NCBI GenBank assembly: GCA_023627715.1
Contig: JAMAHW010000101.1
Span: forward strand, 82,621 to 146,620
Length of the DNA: 64,000 bases
DNA from: Periconia sp. R9002
Taxonomy: Eukaryota > Ascomycota > Dothideomycetes > Pleosporales > Periconiaceae
Direction of reading: 5' to 3'
This document shows, one piece after another, positions 33,461-45,036 of the stretch. Both the position numbers and the translations under genes were made by a program. The notes beneath the pieces were generated by a model. It was not told the DNA's origin. It ran no database searches and was given only the letters and a program-made list of their open reading frames with translations. Each line of letters begins with the position of its first letter. The stretch's first letter is position 1.

Positions 33461-34670
33461 TCTATTCGTCATAGCTCCCAATAAAATCGAGTTTTATATG
33501 AACAATAAGAATGGATTTGATACTTTAGTATTCATGTGCATTACTCACAAACCTGATACGTTTTTATCATCTACTAAATAGGGTAGCAAGACTAGCGAGC
33601 TACAAATAGCGTACTACAGTGCGGCATATATGATCTTAAGAGCTGAAGAAATTAAAGAAAAGTGCTTTTATCTTTATTCTTCAGTCTTCCAACTTGAGTG
33701 AGAGTTAAAATGGGAACCCGGCGATTCATCTGGGGACGGTGTCAGTCTTAGGGATATTACTCCAAACCAAGAATAGTATAGAGACCATATCCATGGAGAA
33801 GTGGCAAAATCGGAAAAATGTGCTTGGCGTATAAATAGTGGAAAGTTTGTACAAAAATGCTCGCTGAAATACTACCCATTTCACATGATTAGTAAAGGCT
33901 CTTCAATTTCACGACTCTACACCTAGGGGTTCAATAGGTTGAAATATAACAAGGCTGATGATCTAAATATGCTACAATATAGCCAAGAAATCTCTGTAAT
34001 TGGTTGAAGTGCTGAAGTTCAATGGTTATAACCATAAGTAACAAAAATCAGATCTTATTCATTTATTACCCAACAGGAAACTCCGCTTTAGTAATCCCCT
34101 CACCACCGCCAGGCGGGATACAAAACGTAACGGACCCCGCTTTGACATCAAGACGCATGAGCGAAGCAGTTTCTGGAGTGGCGTAATTCTTTTTCCCGAC
34201 ACCACAGAAAACGCTCAGATCCAAGCATGGCCTGATGTCAAGACTGGCCATTATGACCCCTTTGCGGCTGTAATACAAAGCTATCTTTACTTCGGAGCTC
34301 AAAAGGCTTTCCTGTTCAGCAACACCATGGTGTATCTGCAGCACGTAGAAAAGCCAGCTAGTTGTAGCGGGCTTCGAGAATATCCAGCCTCAAATTCCGG
34401 GCACCAATACGATAAGATGGGATACAAGAAGGACCTTCTCGAATAAGCTTCAGGCATGGCAACCGCGAAATCAGTAGTGAGTCTAGCTCTGTAGTTATTC
34501 CCTACTTGCTTCCTCTAACGAATGTCTCTAATCGACGCTATCTAGTGTCATCTACGGCACGTTAACCATCAGATTCTCGTCCACTCTGTGTAAGAAACTG
34601 AACAGTATCTGGCGCTAACCCACAACTTCCATCGCCGACTCTCATAATATTACGTCAGTCTTGACGTACT
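33461..34670. other. Intergenic, with a possible minus-strand gene fragment
   Basis: No convincing gene. A leftward open frame at 34066-34344 is described separately. The first ~600 bp are AT-rich and without coding signal. Confidence 0.4.
34066..34344 (-). pseudogene. Possible fragment of an unrecognised protein
   Basis: A leftward frame of about 92 codons ending at TAA-free flank with a stop at 34066. It reads like real protein (ALYYSRKGVIMASLDIRPCL, SLMRLDVKAGSVTFCIPP) but has no ATG at a sensible place, and stops interrupt all frames just upstream. I do not recognise the family. It may be a decayed 3' exon or a chance frame. Confidence 0.2.
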
Positions 34671-34993
34671 AACAATGTCCGCCACAGAACAAGAACAATC
34701 CAAGCGGGATGGGTTTGGGTGCATAAAGATTATCTCATTCTGATCATGTCCGTCTACTGGCATGATATCAAAGATATTGAGAGGATCAAAAACGCCACGA
34801 AAGACGCAGTGGGGAAGATGGAAGTTGCCGCTGCACAAGAAGGTGCTCTCCATCCGTTTAAATACATCAATTACGTGAAACAACCCCTAAGCGACTATGA
34901 GGAGGGGATAGAAGAGCGGCCAGACAAGTATCAGCGAAGTACGATCCTCAAGGGATCTTCCTCAAGCAAGGTCTTGGCTTCGTTGATGCCTAA
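34671..34993 (+). pseudogene. FAD-linked (berberine-bridge-type) oxidase, C-terminal relic
   Basis: Only the last ~105 codons remain. The frame reads SVYWHDIKDIERIKNATKDAVGKME and HPFKYINYVKQPLSDYEEGIEER, which matches the C-terminal substrate and BBE segment of fungal FAD-binding oxidoreductases. After DKYQR the frame is lost; the next frame continues with KYDPQGIFLKQGLGFVDA and a stop at 34991-34993, which is the normal family ending, so a one-base-type frameshift lies at about 34,933-34,940. No FAD-binding domain is present upstream. This is a dead 3' fragment. Confidence 0.78.
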
Positions 34994-35715
34994 TCAACTT
35001 GTAATAGACGCATGAATAGCTTAGTCTCCAATATCAATCCCACCAGCGGCTCCATTGATCCATCTGTTTTGTTTTCTGGTGGTTTCTTCTTTGAAATATT
35101 GGTTCCTTTTTTCGAATGGATAGAGATAGACCTTAGCACTGCGATATTAGACAATCATAGAGCGATGCGGAGCTGATGTTTCGCTGTCAAGCACGATAAC
35201 ATGAATACAGCAGCACAAGCACTAGTACCAGAGCCATTGAAACGAGTGAGTCCATGGTGACACCGGCTGTGAGTAGAGAAAAGTGATTTTGAGCCGCAAA
35301 CGAGGGAGCATTACCAAACACGAAAAACTATACTGGTAAGCAACGCATAAGCTACGAAAAATATGGAACATTGTGCCCGTGCAGACCAAAACCCAATCAA
35401 TTAGTGCAGTTCAAGTGACGCCTAAGATGACACTCAGAGAATTGTAATAATGTTGTTAATTGTATTGGAGCTAGGGGTATCATTCTATCATTCGTCTGAT
35501 CGCATACGGCAACATCTGCGTTCTATAGCAATGGATATGTGAGTTACCTGTGTGTACGTCCATGTTGAGGGCATTTTGTGATATTTCTGGTGGGTTGATA
35601 TCGCAAGTAATTCAGTTACTATGCGATAATACTGCTCCCATTTTCATTCATGTTTTCATAGCGATGGATAATCGTCCACATTCGTCAACATAAACGGCCA
35701 CTCGCGCCACAGCCC
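34994..35715. other. Intergenic, no gene
   Basis: Short stretches near 35,535 (CCTGTGTGTACGTCC) and 35,145 (GCGATATTAGACA) resemble pieces of the degenerate repeat at 19.8-21.1 kb. Nothing coding is supported. Confidence 0.4.
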
Positions 35716-36936
35716 TCATGCCACCTCATTCCTCTTTCGATGAGCCCGCTCCTTATCCTGAGATGTACTAGGCTGCTTTTTTGAGTGCTTCCGGCGGCGT
35801 TGATGAAGCGGTGTAGCGTTACGTCTGGCATTCCGCTCTTCATCTTTCGCATTTTCCGTCACGACCAACGCATCGCTAGTTGAATCTTGCTGAATGGCAA
35901 GAGTATCCTCCTTGTCAAACTCGGCATCCGGCTTGGAATCTACAAGGAGACTATGCTGGCTGGTTCCCAAAACTCGGGGCTGCTTCAGCACAAGCGGCTC
36001 CTCCCCCAGGCCTAGTGTGGCCATGGCAGTTGCCCACCAGGTGGGGGCAGGGGGTTCCCAATCTCCAATATCCAGGGTGTACTTCTTCTGGTCGTCCGGT
36101 AAATTCATCCACACGAATGGCTTGTTACTATTGACTCGGCCCTCGATGACAAAGTCACCAAGCTCCTCGGGTATCTTGAGCGCTTCGACAATAACAACGG
36201 GCTGATATGCAGGAACAAGTAAATGCAGTGTCACGGGTTTAGCAATCTTCCCTTGCTTCCGAGGGTGACGCTCTCGTGCCTGGATATACCGCCTGGCTGC
36301 GATCATGAAGCTGAAGACTGTGTCTATCTGGTTGGTGTACCCACAGAAAGCGGGCCCCAGCGGTCTGGCTTCCAGAAGATGGTAGAATTTCGGGTACCAA
36401 TCGTTGTCAGGATGGTAGACAAAAAACCAGTGGTCGCATGCTGCATCGTCGGCAGTCTGCCCTAGCCGCTCGCGTATCATGTCGTAGACATATTGGGGGA
36501 AATCTTTTTGCGCAACCAGTGCGGTTTGGGCGGCAAGGGCCGCTGAAACATCTCCAAGGCGCGCAGCAATGAGATTGAGGGCCTGAACACCCTGGTACGT
36601 GAGTACAACGTTTGCGCCAATGCCGACGGTCGTAGCGATGGTGCTGAAAGAGGCGAGAAGTTTGACGCTGTCGCAGAAGGACTGCCCCATGATTTGCATC
36701 GAAGGAACAAAGGCATCGATACGATCTATCACGGTGGTGGCCTTCGGAATGAATTCGTTAATGTTGACCGCTGTTTCGTTGGCATTGTAAACGAGTTGGC
36801 CGGCATTGATGATGCCTTCTACTGCTTGGACTGTTTTCACGAGTGGCGAAGTAGATTTGATAGCCTTTGGGATGTCTTTGAAAGATTTTCTGCTGCTGAA
36901 AAGGGAAGAGAGGATTGTCTGACGGTTGTTACTCAT
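35716..36936 (-). CDS. Unrecognised 406-residue protein with hydrophobic Gly-rich segment
   Basis: An intact frame from ATG 36936 (MSNNRQTILSSLF); the frame is open upstream but only with a GTG, so this ATG is the likely start. Visible features in order: a basic Ser-rich N-terminus; a helical stretch VKTVQAVEGIINAGQLVYNANETAV; a hydrophobic Gly/Ala-rich segment at about residues 95-140 (ASFSTIATTVGIGANVVLTYQG and ARLGDVSAALAAQTALVA) that could insert in a membrane; a globular middle with HWFFVYHPDNDWYPKFYHLLEARPLGPAFCGYT, which has a strongly conserved look; then an acidic linker and a Lys/Arg-rich tail (HQRRRKHSKKQ). The hydrophobic segment is reminiscent of pore-forming or glycine-zipper N-domains of fungal incompatibility proteins, but this is only a resemblance. 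I assign no function. Confidence 0.75.
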   Translation of the reverse strand: MSNNRQTILSSLFSSRKSFKDIPKAIKSTSPLVKTVQAVEGIINAGQLVYNANETAVNINEFIPKATTVIDRIDAFVPSMQIMGQSFCDSVKLLASFSTIATTVGIGANVVLTYQGVQALNLIAARLGDVSAALAAQTALVAQKDFPQYVYDMIRERLGQTADDAACDHWFFVYHPDNDWYPKFYHLLEARPLGPAFCGYTNQIDTVFSFMIAARRYIQARERHPRKQGKIAKPVTLHLLVPAYQPVVIVEALKIPEELGDFVIEGRVNSNKPFVWMNLPDDQKKYTLDIGDWEPPAPTWWATAMATLGLGEEPLVLKQPRVLGTSQHSLLVDSKPDAEFDKEDTLAIQQDSTSDALVVTENAKDEERNARRNATPLHQRRRKHSKKQPSTSQDKERAHRKRNEVA

Positions 36937-37970
36937 GCTGTGCAATGATGGGATGAAGTCGCGGCGGCGGTGAGGGCGTGGACGTGTGTTTAGAACCACT
37001 GCTAGAAAGGGTTAGAACTCCCTAAAGAGATTGGCCTAACCATGACCAGATAGGTTTCGCTTAGTTTGAGTCACGTGGATCTACCTTGCCAAGAGGACGC
37101 GAGGGGTCTTTTCAAATCGCGTCTCCTCCGAGTAGCTACCAACACGTTGGTCAGATTGTCCTCGCATCTCATACCACAATCATGCTCGCTAAATTTCACA
37201 CACCGACTGCGTGAGTTTTGCATACCGCCACTGTGTGACCTTTCCACGCCCCGAGTCCCTTCAGTGTCCCCACCCCCTACATCTCCCCGACCTCGTCACA
37301 CCGCGACCACTGAGTGCACCAACATTGGGTCAGGATAAAATCATCACTCAAGAGGTTTCTGTTCCACTTAACACACCTGGAGAAGCCTACGTGATGATTC
37401 CTATCTAAATAGACTCTGCTCTGCAGGCCGGTAGCTCCACAAAGCTCTCATCTGGATAAGTTTGCGTTCAGCTACCTAACAGTTTGCCCTTGGTAATTGT
37501 CCATCATCTAATGTTTGACTGTTCACGTTACTAATATCTCGATCTTCAGACTCTTCATACAGCTTCGCCCGCCCAGCCCCTCAAATTTCCCTTTCCGAAA
37601 ATACAAGTCTAGCAACGTTGTGTTTTTTTCGGTGTGTCGCATACCATCGTTTTAGAATCATAAACCGATTTTTTCCGTACAACCTTCTTCCTACATGACG
37701 CCACAGGAAATAGTATACCGAGTGATTGCGAGAAGCCGGCGTGAGAATGCACGTTCAAGCAAAGCTTTTCCATCTCTTGGAAGTGTTCTTCGGCAATTAG
37801 AAACTCTACTAGGAATAAAATCAGGAGATTGATATATGCATAGAAAAGTCGTCTTCGTCGACGATGAGACTTGTGCCGCTTTGCTGGCTTAAACAATAGA
37901 ACTTCATACTAGACTAAATAAACTACGTTTTAGTCTAGAACCGGCCCTTGCAACGGCCATTAAGTAAAGT
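36937..37970. other. Intergenic, no gene
   Basis: About 1 kb between two leftward genes. The frame at 37,609-37,896 (minus) is basic and has one hydrophobic stretch but no family resemblance. Otherwise nothing is recognised. Confidence 0.45.
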
Positions 37971-39485
37971 CTAAAGCTTACAGCTTTCTAGAAGCTCAAT
38001 AAACTTGGACCACTCTGGAACCGGTCCGATACCCGACGGCGCTTTCATAGTCTTCGCCCAACTGTACTCATGAAGAGTTTCGATGCAATGCTCCCTACCA
38101 TACCCGGAATGCTTGACTCCTCCGAATGGTGTCCCCAATGCCATGCGGTTGTAATTGTTGATGAAAACCATCCCGGCATCTACCTCCCGTCCTGCTTTGG
38201 TCGCTTTGGTGACGTCTTTTGAGTAGACTGCACACACAAGACCGAACTGGACCCCATTGGCGATGGAAATGGCTTCTTCGAACGTGTCGAATATGTTCAC
38301 TGTCACTACAGGGCCAAAAATCTCTTCCTTGGCCACCGTCATATCGCGGGTCACGCCGGTGAACAGAGTCGGCTTGACATAGAAGCCTTTGGCCAGCTTC
38401 GGATCGCTGGGTGTCGGTGCTTGCGCCTCGATTTTTGCGCCTTCACGAAGACCAATCTGGATGTACTCTTCGACTTTCTGCTGATGGGCCTGAGTGACCA
38501 ACGGTCCTACATGGGTATCTTCATTGGCTCCGTGACCAACTCTGAGTTGCTTGACAACGACGCTTAGTTTGCTGACGAATTCATCGTGGATGCCGCGCTG
38601 TATAATGATCCTGGACCCGGCCGTGCACGCTTCACCTTGGTTGAAATATCCGCTGTCCACGGCATTTCTCACCGCCAGATTGACATCTGCGTCGTCAAAT
38701 ATGATCATCGCATTCTTTCCACCCAGCTCGAGTGAGAGTGGAGTGATGGAGTCTGCGGCGGACTTGCTGACAGCTGCCCCTCCTCCAGTCGAACCCGTAA
38801 AAGTCACTTTGCGCACCTGCGAATGAGAGACAAGAGCTTGCGGAACAGCTGTGCCGACCGCTGGAAGAGCTTGTATGACTCCCGGTGGGAGGACTTCTTG
38901 GGCAAGCTCGATAATCCGCATTGCCGTCAACGGTGCCTGTTCTCCAGGCTTGATAATGATTGTGTTTCCCATGGCCAATGCAGGCGCACATTTCCCACCA
39001 ACATGAATGGGGGGCCAGTTGAATGGGATAATGCCCGCCACCACACCATATGGCTCACGGAAGACAAAGGAGTAGATGTTTCCTTGATCGTAGAAGTCGT
39101 CGGGCAGTTTGTCAATCAACGACGCGAAATAGTGGAAAACGCCAATCACAAATGGAACGTCGCCCTCGCGTGCTTGGATAGTTGGTTTGCCGTTCTCTCT
39201 TGAGAGCAACTCGACCAGCTCCTCAAAATGTTGCGATAGCAGATCGCCTACTCGGTGCATATACGTTGCTCGTTCCCGCCTGGAAACCCATCTCCAGCTC
39301 TGAAAGGCCTTTTGCGCGGTGGCTACGGCCTTTTCCACTTCGTCCGTGCCTCCACCTTGAACCTTGGTGATTACCTCGCCCGTAGCGGGATTATGAACAT
39401 CGAATTGATGCTCCGGGTTGTTTGAAGACAAGGAGAATCGAGAGATCTCCCCGTATTTTATGGGTTGGAAACTTTTACTCCCCAT
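37971..39485 (-). CDS. Aldehyde dehydrogenase (NAD(P)+), 504 aa
   Basis: Oxidises an aldehyde to a carboxylic acid. The start is ATG 39485 (MGSKSFQPIKYG); the frame extends five codons upstream only to a TTG. One exon of usual family length. Visible motifs: FNWPP and KPGEQAPLTA of the Rossmann domain, FTGSTGGGAAV (cofactor binding), general base Glu253 in LELGGKN, nucleophile Cys287 in NQGEACTAGSR, and KEEIFGPVV. The C-terminus has NNYNRMALGTPFGGVKHSGYGRE, the oligomerisation and active-site loop. Highly similar in layout to cytosolic broad-range ALDHs (ALDH1/2 class). Substrate is not predictable; no pathway partner is adjacent. Confidence 0.95.
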   Translation of the reverse strand: MGSKSFQPIKYGEISRFSLSSNNPEHQFDVHNPATGEVITKVQGGGTDEVEKAVATAQKAFQSWRWVSRRERATYMHRVGDLLSQHFEELVELLSRENGKPTIQAREGDVPFVIGVFHYFASLIDKLPDDFYDQGNIYSFVFREPYGVVAGIIPFNWPPIHVGGKCAPALAMGNTIIIKPGEQAPLTAMRIIELAQEVLPPGVIQALPAVGTAVPQALVSHSQVRKVTFTGSTGGGAAVSKSAADSITPLSLELGGKNAMIIFDDADVNLAVRNAVDSGYFNQGEACTAGSRIIIQRGIHDEFVSKLSVVVKQLRVGHGANEDTHVGPLVTQAHQQKVEEYIQIGLREGAKIEAQAPTPSDPKLAKGFYVKPTLFTGVTRDMTVAKEEIFGPVVTVNIFDTFEEAISIANGVQFGLVCAVYSKDVTKATKAGREVDAGMVFINNYNRMALGTPFGGVKHSGYGREHCIETLHEYSWAKTMKAPSGIGPVPEWSKFIELLESCKL

Positions 39486-42400
39486 GGTGATAGCGACCAA
39501 CCGGTGATGGAGAATGAAGATTTGGACGAGTTGGATGCTGGCGCACCACCCACTGCAATCACCACGGGATTCTTTTGTTCTTTTGCTGGATAATCAATCT
39601 GCAATGGAACGACGTAAAAGTGGCGTGCTGATGGTTATGTTTGCAGGCAAGGGTCACCCTCCAGCACGCTTAGTCTCCCAATCAATCTCTACAAACTAAC
39701 CCATGAGCGCGCACATCCGCGTCTCTTGCATATACTCTTCCGAAGTTGAGGGGATAATGACATCAATAACTTTCACATCTGTTGTCCCAAACTTTGAACG
39801 ATGTGCTTACCTTCCGAGACGAGAGAAGGCGACTGTATGCAATCCCGAACTTTCCCACGAGAGAATCATCTGTAGATTAAGTAACCAACAATAGCATGCG
39901 CCTCTACGCATAGATGCCGTACGATCCACAATGCGGCGAGGCCGACACCGCCAGTCGCAACATGAACATGCACCTTTTCAACCGCTGTCAATCGGGTTAT
40001 CTTCATCAAAGTTTAGATAGCCCTTATGTAAGACATGTGGGATGGGATGCCATGTCTTCAGGCTTGCCAATTGTGGTCGTCTTGGAAGACGTGGCACTAG
40101 ACACACACCGTCACCGGGTGCGACATTCCGGAGTGAGGCGCGAACTCTATCGACACCCCACATAGCTCCTCGCTAAAGTCATCCGCGTCGAATGGGGCAG
40201 TAACAACCGCCAAGTCTTTTGTGTTTAGCCCCTCTGGCAGTATGTCAACATTCTTTGATGATAAGGTCTTCATCATGTTGACATCACCCATGAACGTCAA
40301 GGGAACAACACCTACGGCAACAGTCTGCGTGGCAGGGTCCTGACGCATTACCGTTGTGGTAGAATTGTTTGTCCTGCAGTCTTCAAATAATTCCCTTCCC
40401 CAGTATTTTGGTGCACTGGAAATTTCAGTCTTGGAATCGATTGCTGTAGGGCTAGTCTAGACACTCATCCAAGCTTGTGATTCGCGATGTCCCCAACTAG
40501 GAATCCATTGGCAGTTCCAACTATACCACCAGAAATGTGACTTCGAAATATTACCTCAAATGATGTGATCAGGAAGTACCCCTGAAGTCCAAATCCGCTC
40601 ATCGAGATCGTAGTCAGTATTGTTGTATAATGTCAACACATAACAGCTGCACAGACCTTTTCAATGTCACGGAGAACCTCCGATTGTCCTTTGAACTCGA
40701 TCAGGTGTAATACACACAAAAATGACTGCAAAGACACGATTCAGGGAAAATTAGGGAACAAGACTTGCGCGATGTGAGTATGCGATTTGCAGCCCTTTTC
40801 AGTAAGGGCGACCATTGACAGCTGCAAATCTTTCCCGCTTTATTTACAACGTGCCCATCGCCGAAGCTCTCGTACGATCCGCTTAAGGCAGTTGTGATTA
40901 GATGATCTGTGGGCTTCCGTAGTTAAAAAAATGGAGCATTGGAAGATCTGGAGATGTTCTTATGTTTCTGCGCAAGCAGTGGGTCATCGTGTCCAAGGTG
41001 CAGAATCACATAAACTACCGAAGGGTCCAACGATATTAATATTCCGAGTGGTAATAGGGGAAACAAACCGCCGTGGACGAATAGGAGAGAAATCATACCG
41101 TCAACGCTTGAGAAGACGATCGGCCCAGTGACGTCAAGAAGGGAGCTGGCTATAATTCGCGTTTCTCGATTGAGGAAGAGTCGTTCAAGTGCACAGGGGT
41201 ATCAAACCAGATTAGGCAGGTAAGCTCAAAAAGGTGGCGAAATGGGGTTGAAGCCATTAACCTACTTGAATTGCACAGAAAAGCGAAAATTCTATCAGAA
41301 ATCGCCAGAGTTTCTTATCTGCGCTCCGATTAGATAGCTAAACTCACAGGGAATTTCAATTACGTGTCACCAGAACCACCAAGCCGGATTAGGGTGTGGT
41401 ATCTTCTCTCATTTCAGTCGAAAGGGTTGTCTGAACCTGTTAGTTTCATGTTTTGGTGGGGGTAGGTGTGCTTTACAAATTGTAGTCGTAGATTCTAAAA
41501 CCCCCCACACAGTACTTGACCAATTGTACAAACTGATCAGACGTGGTTATTATAATCGACCTAGAAGCGACTCGAACAAAAGTCCTAATGATAGGCGCCG
41601 GCCGTAAGCGCGGGCCATGGTTGAACGCACTGCAGCGCGAGTCAATGTCATCTTCGAGTGCAATCAAAAGAAGCATCAATGTGTGGGGTAGCTGCTTGGT
41701 GGTGGAGTGGGCGCTCGTATTGCACAAAATGCCCCTCTGCTAGACGGCACTGACCAAAACTCCATAGCTTTCTGCAAAAGGCACGTGGGGTCTCGAGGAA
41801 GCCGGAACTTCCAGGTTCGCAGGTGTTCAGACAAAGTCGCTCAAAAACCACCCTTCGCGATATAATAATATTGCCCTCGATTTTTCTGCGATTATTTCCT
41901 ATTTGCGATTGATTCCATATCCTACCTATACTTGCCAAGGCTTTTAGTTATACAGATTGAGGGACTGACATGCATGGCATTTTAAGCTTTTTTTCGCACT
42001 GACATGATGGCACGTCAGATTATCTCCGTGTTTTTCGAGCAAAGATCTTCTACACTACCTCGCAAAGTTCAGTCTAGTTCGCACGTGGCTTCACTTGGCT
42101 TCCTCATGCCACCCACTGACCGGGAGGATGGATAAAAGGGGACATGTGAGTAAGAAGCACTACACCTGTGTTGAGGAACGCTGATAGGGTCCCATGAAAT
42201 ACAACACGTATCAAAAACCGTGAATGACCATTTGGTGAACAGAATGGTAGAGGCCTTCTTCCAGCGAGGTTTCACGAAAGAACAATTATTTTCCGAAGTG
42301 TCAACCTTTCAATGTTATATGTGCGATCATATTCGAGAACCTCCTCTATCTACCACTATTCTCAAAAGTACATACCAAGATCGATCGTTATGCCGAGGTG

Positions 42401-43710
42401 ACTGGGACGAAGCCGTTGCCCCCGACATTGAAAGCAACAAACTTTCCTACCTCCGAACATGTGGAAAGTCTCCGTCGCACATACTCAACCCCGCTAACAT
42501 GTCACTGAGTGTAGCGTGATTTCTAGGTAATTTCTACCTTGGGGGTAGACCTATGTTGGCTTCAACAGCGTTGCGACTCAGTAGCACGAAGTTAGTGAGT
42601 GCGCTAGTAGCCCCTCCAAGTGACCTAAAATTCACCCAGGTCGGCGTCGTTGCTTACTGCCTGCCTTACCCCCCACATAGAATGAATTCCAGGATACTTT
42701 TTTCTATGTCTAACATCTTAGCCGTTTGACTTATATACATTTTGATTGTGCTACAGGTCCATCACACTTGCTGTTTCAGTGAGCTCCAGCGTTCTATGCG
42801 CACAACGTCTCGCAACAACGCCAGGTTACATCGAACAGTCATGATAATGATGCCCCATACCAAAATTGAACCCTGAACGCTACAAAAATCCCCTTACTAG
42901 TAGTTATGTGTCTTAGGGGTTCAGGGGTGCAACTTTAAACGGTAAGGCTGGTGGTCGTATTCGGCTAATGGAGTATTATCATTGGTTCACCGGGCTCTCC
43001 GCAGTCAAGCGGCTCCAGGAGCCCCATGGATCTACGCAACACTCACTCTCATTATCCTGGGGAGAGCGGACGTCGAGTTTGCGACCGTCCGATGAGGGGC
43101 GGGAATAAGGACTTTTGCTCTCACAAAATACGTTTGCACAGTACCAACGTCGTCCGTTGGTTGTATTCGATACTAACGAACTGGACAGAGAGATACGCGA
43201 GTACCACTGTGCACTGTCTCTTGCAAAGTGTGCACTGTGCGGTAGTTTTTGATCCTGCACGTCTCCGTCCACACGGGATGCGGATGCAGATCCTCAAGGT
43301 CAAATTGCGATTGCCTGCAAATCCGGTTCTAGCGCACTCTTAGTGGCTGTCACCCATGTGCTTAGCAAAATCACCTCGTGGCAACTGACACCAATGGCCG
43401 CTCAACATCTCTAAAAGAAGGCAAGGACTCTTAGTCAGGTACCGCACCCTGGCCGTGCGACGTCTTTTTGAAAATTCTGGCATACTTACCGCGGAAGATC
43501 CAGAAATCCTGCTAGCATGTCTTAAGCTTTTAAAATTCCCTGTCTCGCATCTCCTTGACCGTGTATGTTCCTCTTGAGTACTCTGCTACACTCTCAGGCG
43601 TTGGCCTGTGTCGTTTCTTGCCCAACCTCCTAGGTAGCCTCCAATGCGCCAGCCTTTGCTTCGCTCCAGCAATACTTCTAGCAAACATACCGATACAACG
43701 TCCTCTTATC
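39486..43710. other. 4.2-kb gene-poor region
   Basis: Apart from the weak fragment at 40,097-40,440 I find no gene. Short frames at 40,931-41,131, 41,473-41,938, 42,069-42,519 and 42,979-43,343 lie on both strands and lack domains. The last ~250 bp should hold the promoter and leader of the GPCR gene. Confidence 0.4.
40097..40440 (-). pseudogene. Possible exon or relic of an unrecognised gene
   Basis: A leftward frame open from a stop near 40,465 to 40,097, with coding-like composition: APKYWGRELFEDC, TVAVGVVPLTFMGDVNMMK and LNTKDLAVVTAPFDADDFSEEL. A CTACAG acceptor-like site lies just upstream of the segment, and a short coding-like stretch (MSGFGLQGYFLITSFE followed by GTAATA) precedes it, but joining them does not keep this frame. 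Family unknown; could be a decayed gene. Confidence 0.25.
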
Positions 43711-45036
43711 ATGTTTTCAGCGGCATTCGACGCGGCCTCTCTCAATGCAGGAGTTGGGTATGCAAAACGCGACTCTTTGTATGGGAACAGTCTGGATCCA
43801 CTCCCTCTGGACCTCAAGCGGGGCCTTATTCCCGTAGGCCTCTGCGCACTGCTGTCCTTGATATCGTTGTCGGCTCTCCTCGCATTCATTACCTATCGGA
43901 TGATATTCTGGCGTCGACATTATAGGGAGTACGTTGGTTACAACCAAAACGTTATCCTTATTTACAATCTCCTACTAGCCGATCTTCAACAGTCAATTGC
44001 CTTCTTGATATCCTTCCATTGGCTGCATATCAATAAGCTTCTGGAACCTACTACATCTTGCCTCGTACAGGCATGGTTCACGCATATCGGAGATGTATCG
44101 AGCGGCTTTTTCGTTTTGGCCATTGCGATACACACATGGATGGCCGTGGTTAAAGGTTACAGCATGCCTTATTCTTGGTTCGTTGGTGCAATATTGCTGA
44201 TCTGGCTGGCTGCATTGATACTCACCGTCCTGGGACCGAGTATGCACGGGCAAAAGTTTTTTGGTCGAGCAGGAGGCTGGTGTTGGGTGGCATCTGCTTA
44301 CGAGAGCGAGCGTCTGTACCTCCATTATCTTTGGATCTTTATTTGCGAGTTCGGCACCATGGCGATTTACACCCATATCTTCATCCATCTCCGAGGTCGC
44401 GTTCAAACCATTGTCAACACCAACATCAACACCAGAAAGCTCAATCGGGCTACCAAGTTCATGGTACTATACCCAGCCGTATATGTCGTCCTTACTCTCC
44501 CTATTGCCGTCGGTCGAATGGTGGTCATGACAGGAAATACAGTCTCCGATACTTTCTTCTGCGTCGTTGGAGCGCTTCTCACCTCATGTGGCTGGATCGA
44601 CGCACTTCTCTATACCTTGACAAGGCACATTATTGTGTCGAGTGACCTTGGAAGCAAGCACAGCTACAACCGGAACGTATCGGCCTTCACAACGAATACA
44701 GTCCGACCCGGTGACGACGTGGGACTGGAATACCTTCCCGGAGAAGCAGCGGCAGGCGCAGGACGCACCGTCACGATTACAGGTGGGCCCGGAAATCGCC
44801 TATCGCGGCTTGTCAATCACCGCGAGGGACGCAGCCCACTCCCAGGAAAGAGTAACTATACCAATGCGCTGCATGATGATAGCTCCACAGGCTCACAGGA
44901 ATCGATCATCAAACCCAGCACCCGGTTGAATGGAATTGGGATTATTACTGAAACGAGCGTTCAAGTGGATAGCGTGTCGGTTGATCACAATTATGATAGC
45001 AAAGACTCCGAAGTTAGTCTTCATGAACGTAACTAG
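43711..45036 (+). CDS. Seven-helix GPCR, cAMP-receptor/Git3-like
   Basis: Probable plasma-membrane receptor signalling through a heterotrimeric G protein. ATG 43711 (MFSAAFDAASLNAGVGYAKR) gives 441 residues; the longer open frame to 43555 begins only with TTG. Seven hydrophobic helices are visible: GLCALLSLISLSALLAFITYRM, NVILIYNLLLADLQQSIAFLISF, the block around VSSGFFVLAIAIHTWMAV, WFVGAILLIWLAALILTVLG, LHYLWIFICEFGTMAIYTHIF, FMVLYPAVYVVLTLPIAV, and FFCVVGALLTSCGWIDALLYTL. The HYREYVGYNQNVI loop 1 region and LNRATKFMVLYPAVYV before helix 6 are typical of fungal cAMP-receptor-like GPCRs. The long C-terminal tail (about 110 residues) is Ser/Thr-rich, a likely regulatory tail. The ligand is unknown. 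Confidence 0.9.
   Translation: MFSAAFDAASLNAGVGYAKRDSLYGNSLDPLPLDLKRGLIPVGLCALLSLISLSALLAFITYRMIFWRRHYREYVGYNQNVILIYNLLLADLQQSIAFLISFHWLHINKLLEPTTSCLVQAWFTHIGDVSSGFFVLAIAIHTWMAVVKGYSMPYSWFVGAILLIWLAALILTVLGPSMHGQKFFGRAGGWCWVASAYESERLYLHYLWIFICEFGTMAIYTHIFIHLRGRVQTIVNTNINTRKLNRATKFMVLYPAVYVVLTLPIAVGRMVVMTGNTVSDTFFCVVGALLTSCGWIDALLYTLTRHIIVSSDLGSKHSYNRNVSAFTTNTVRPGDDVGLEYLPGEAAAGAGRTVTITGGPGNRLSRLVNHREGRSPLPGKSNYTNALHDDSSTGSQESIIKPSTRLNGIGIITETSVQVDSVSVDHNYDSKDSEVSLHERN

Noticed and set aside
37609..37896. 95-codon basic frame with a hydrophobic stretch
   Set aside because: No recognisable family, AT-rich flanks and no supporting signals.
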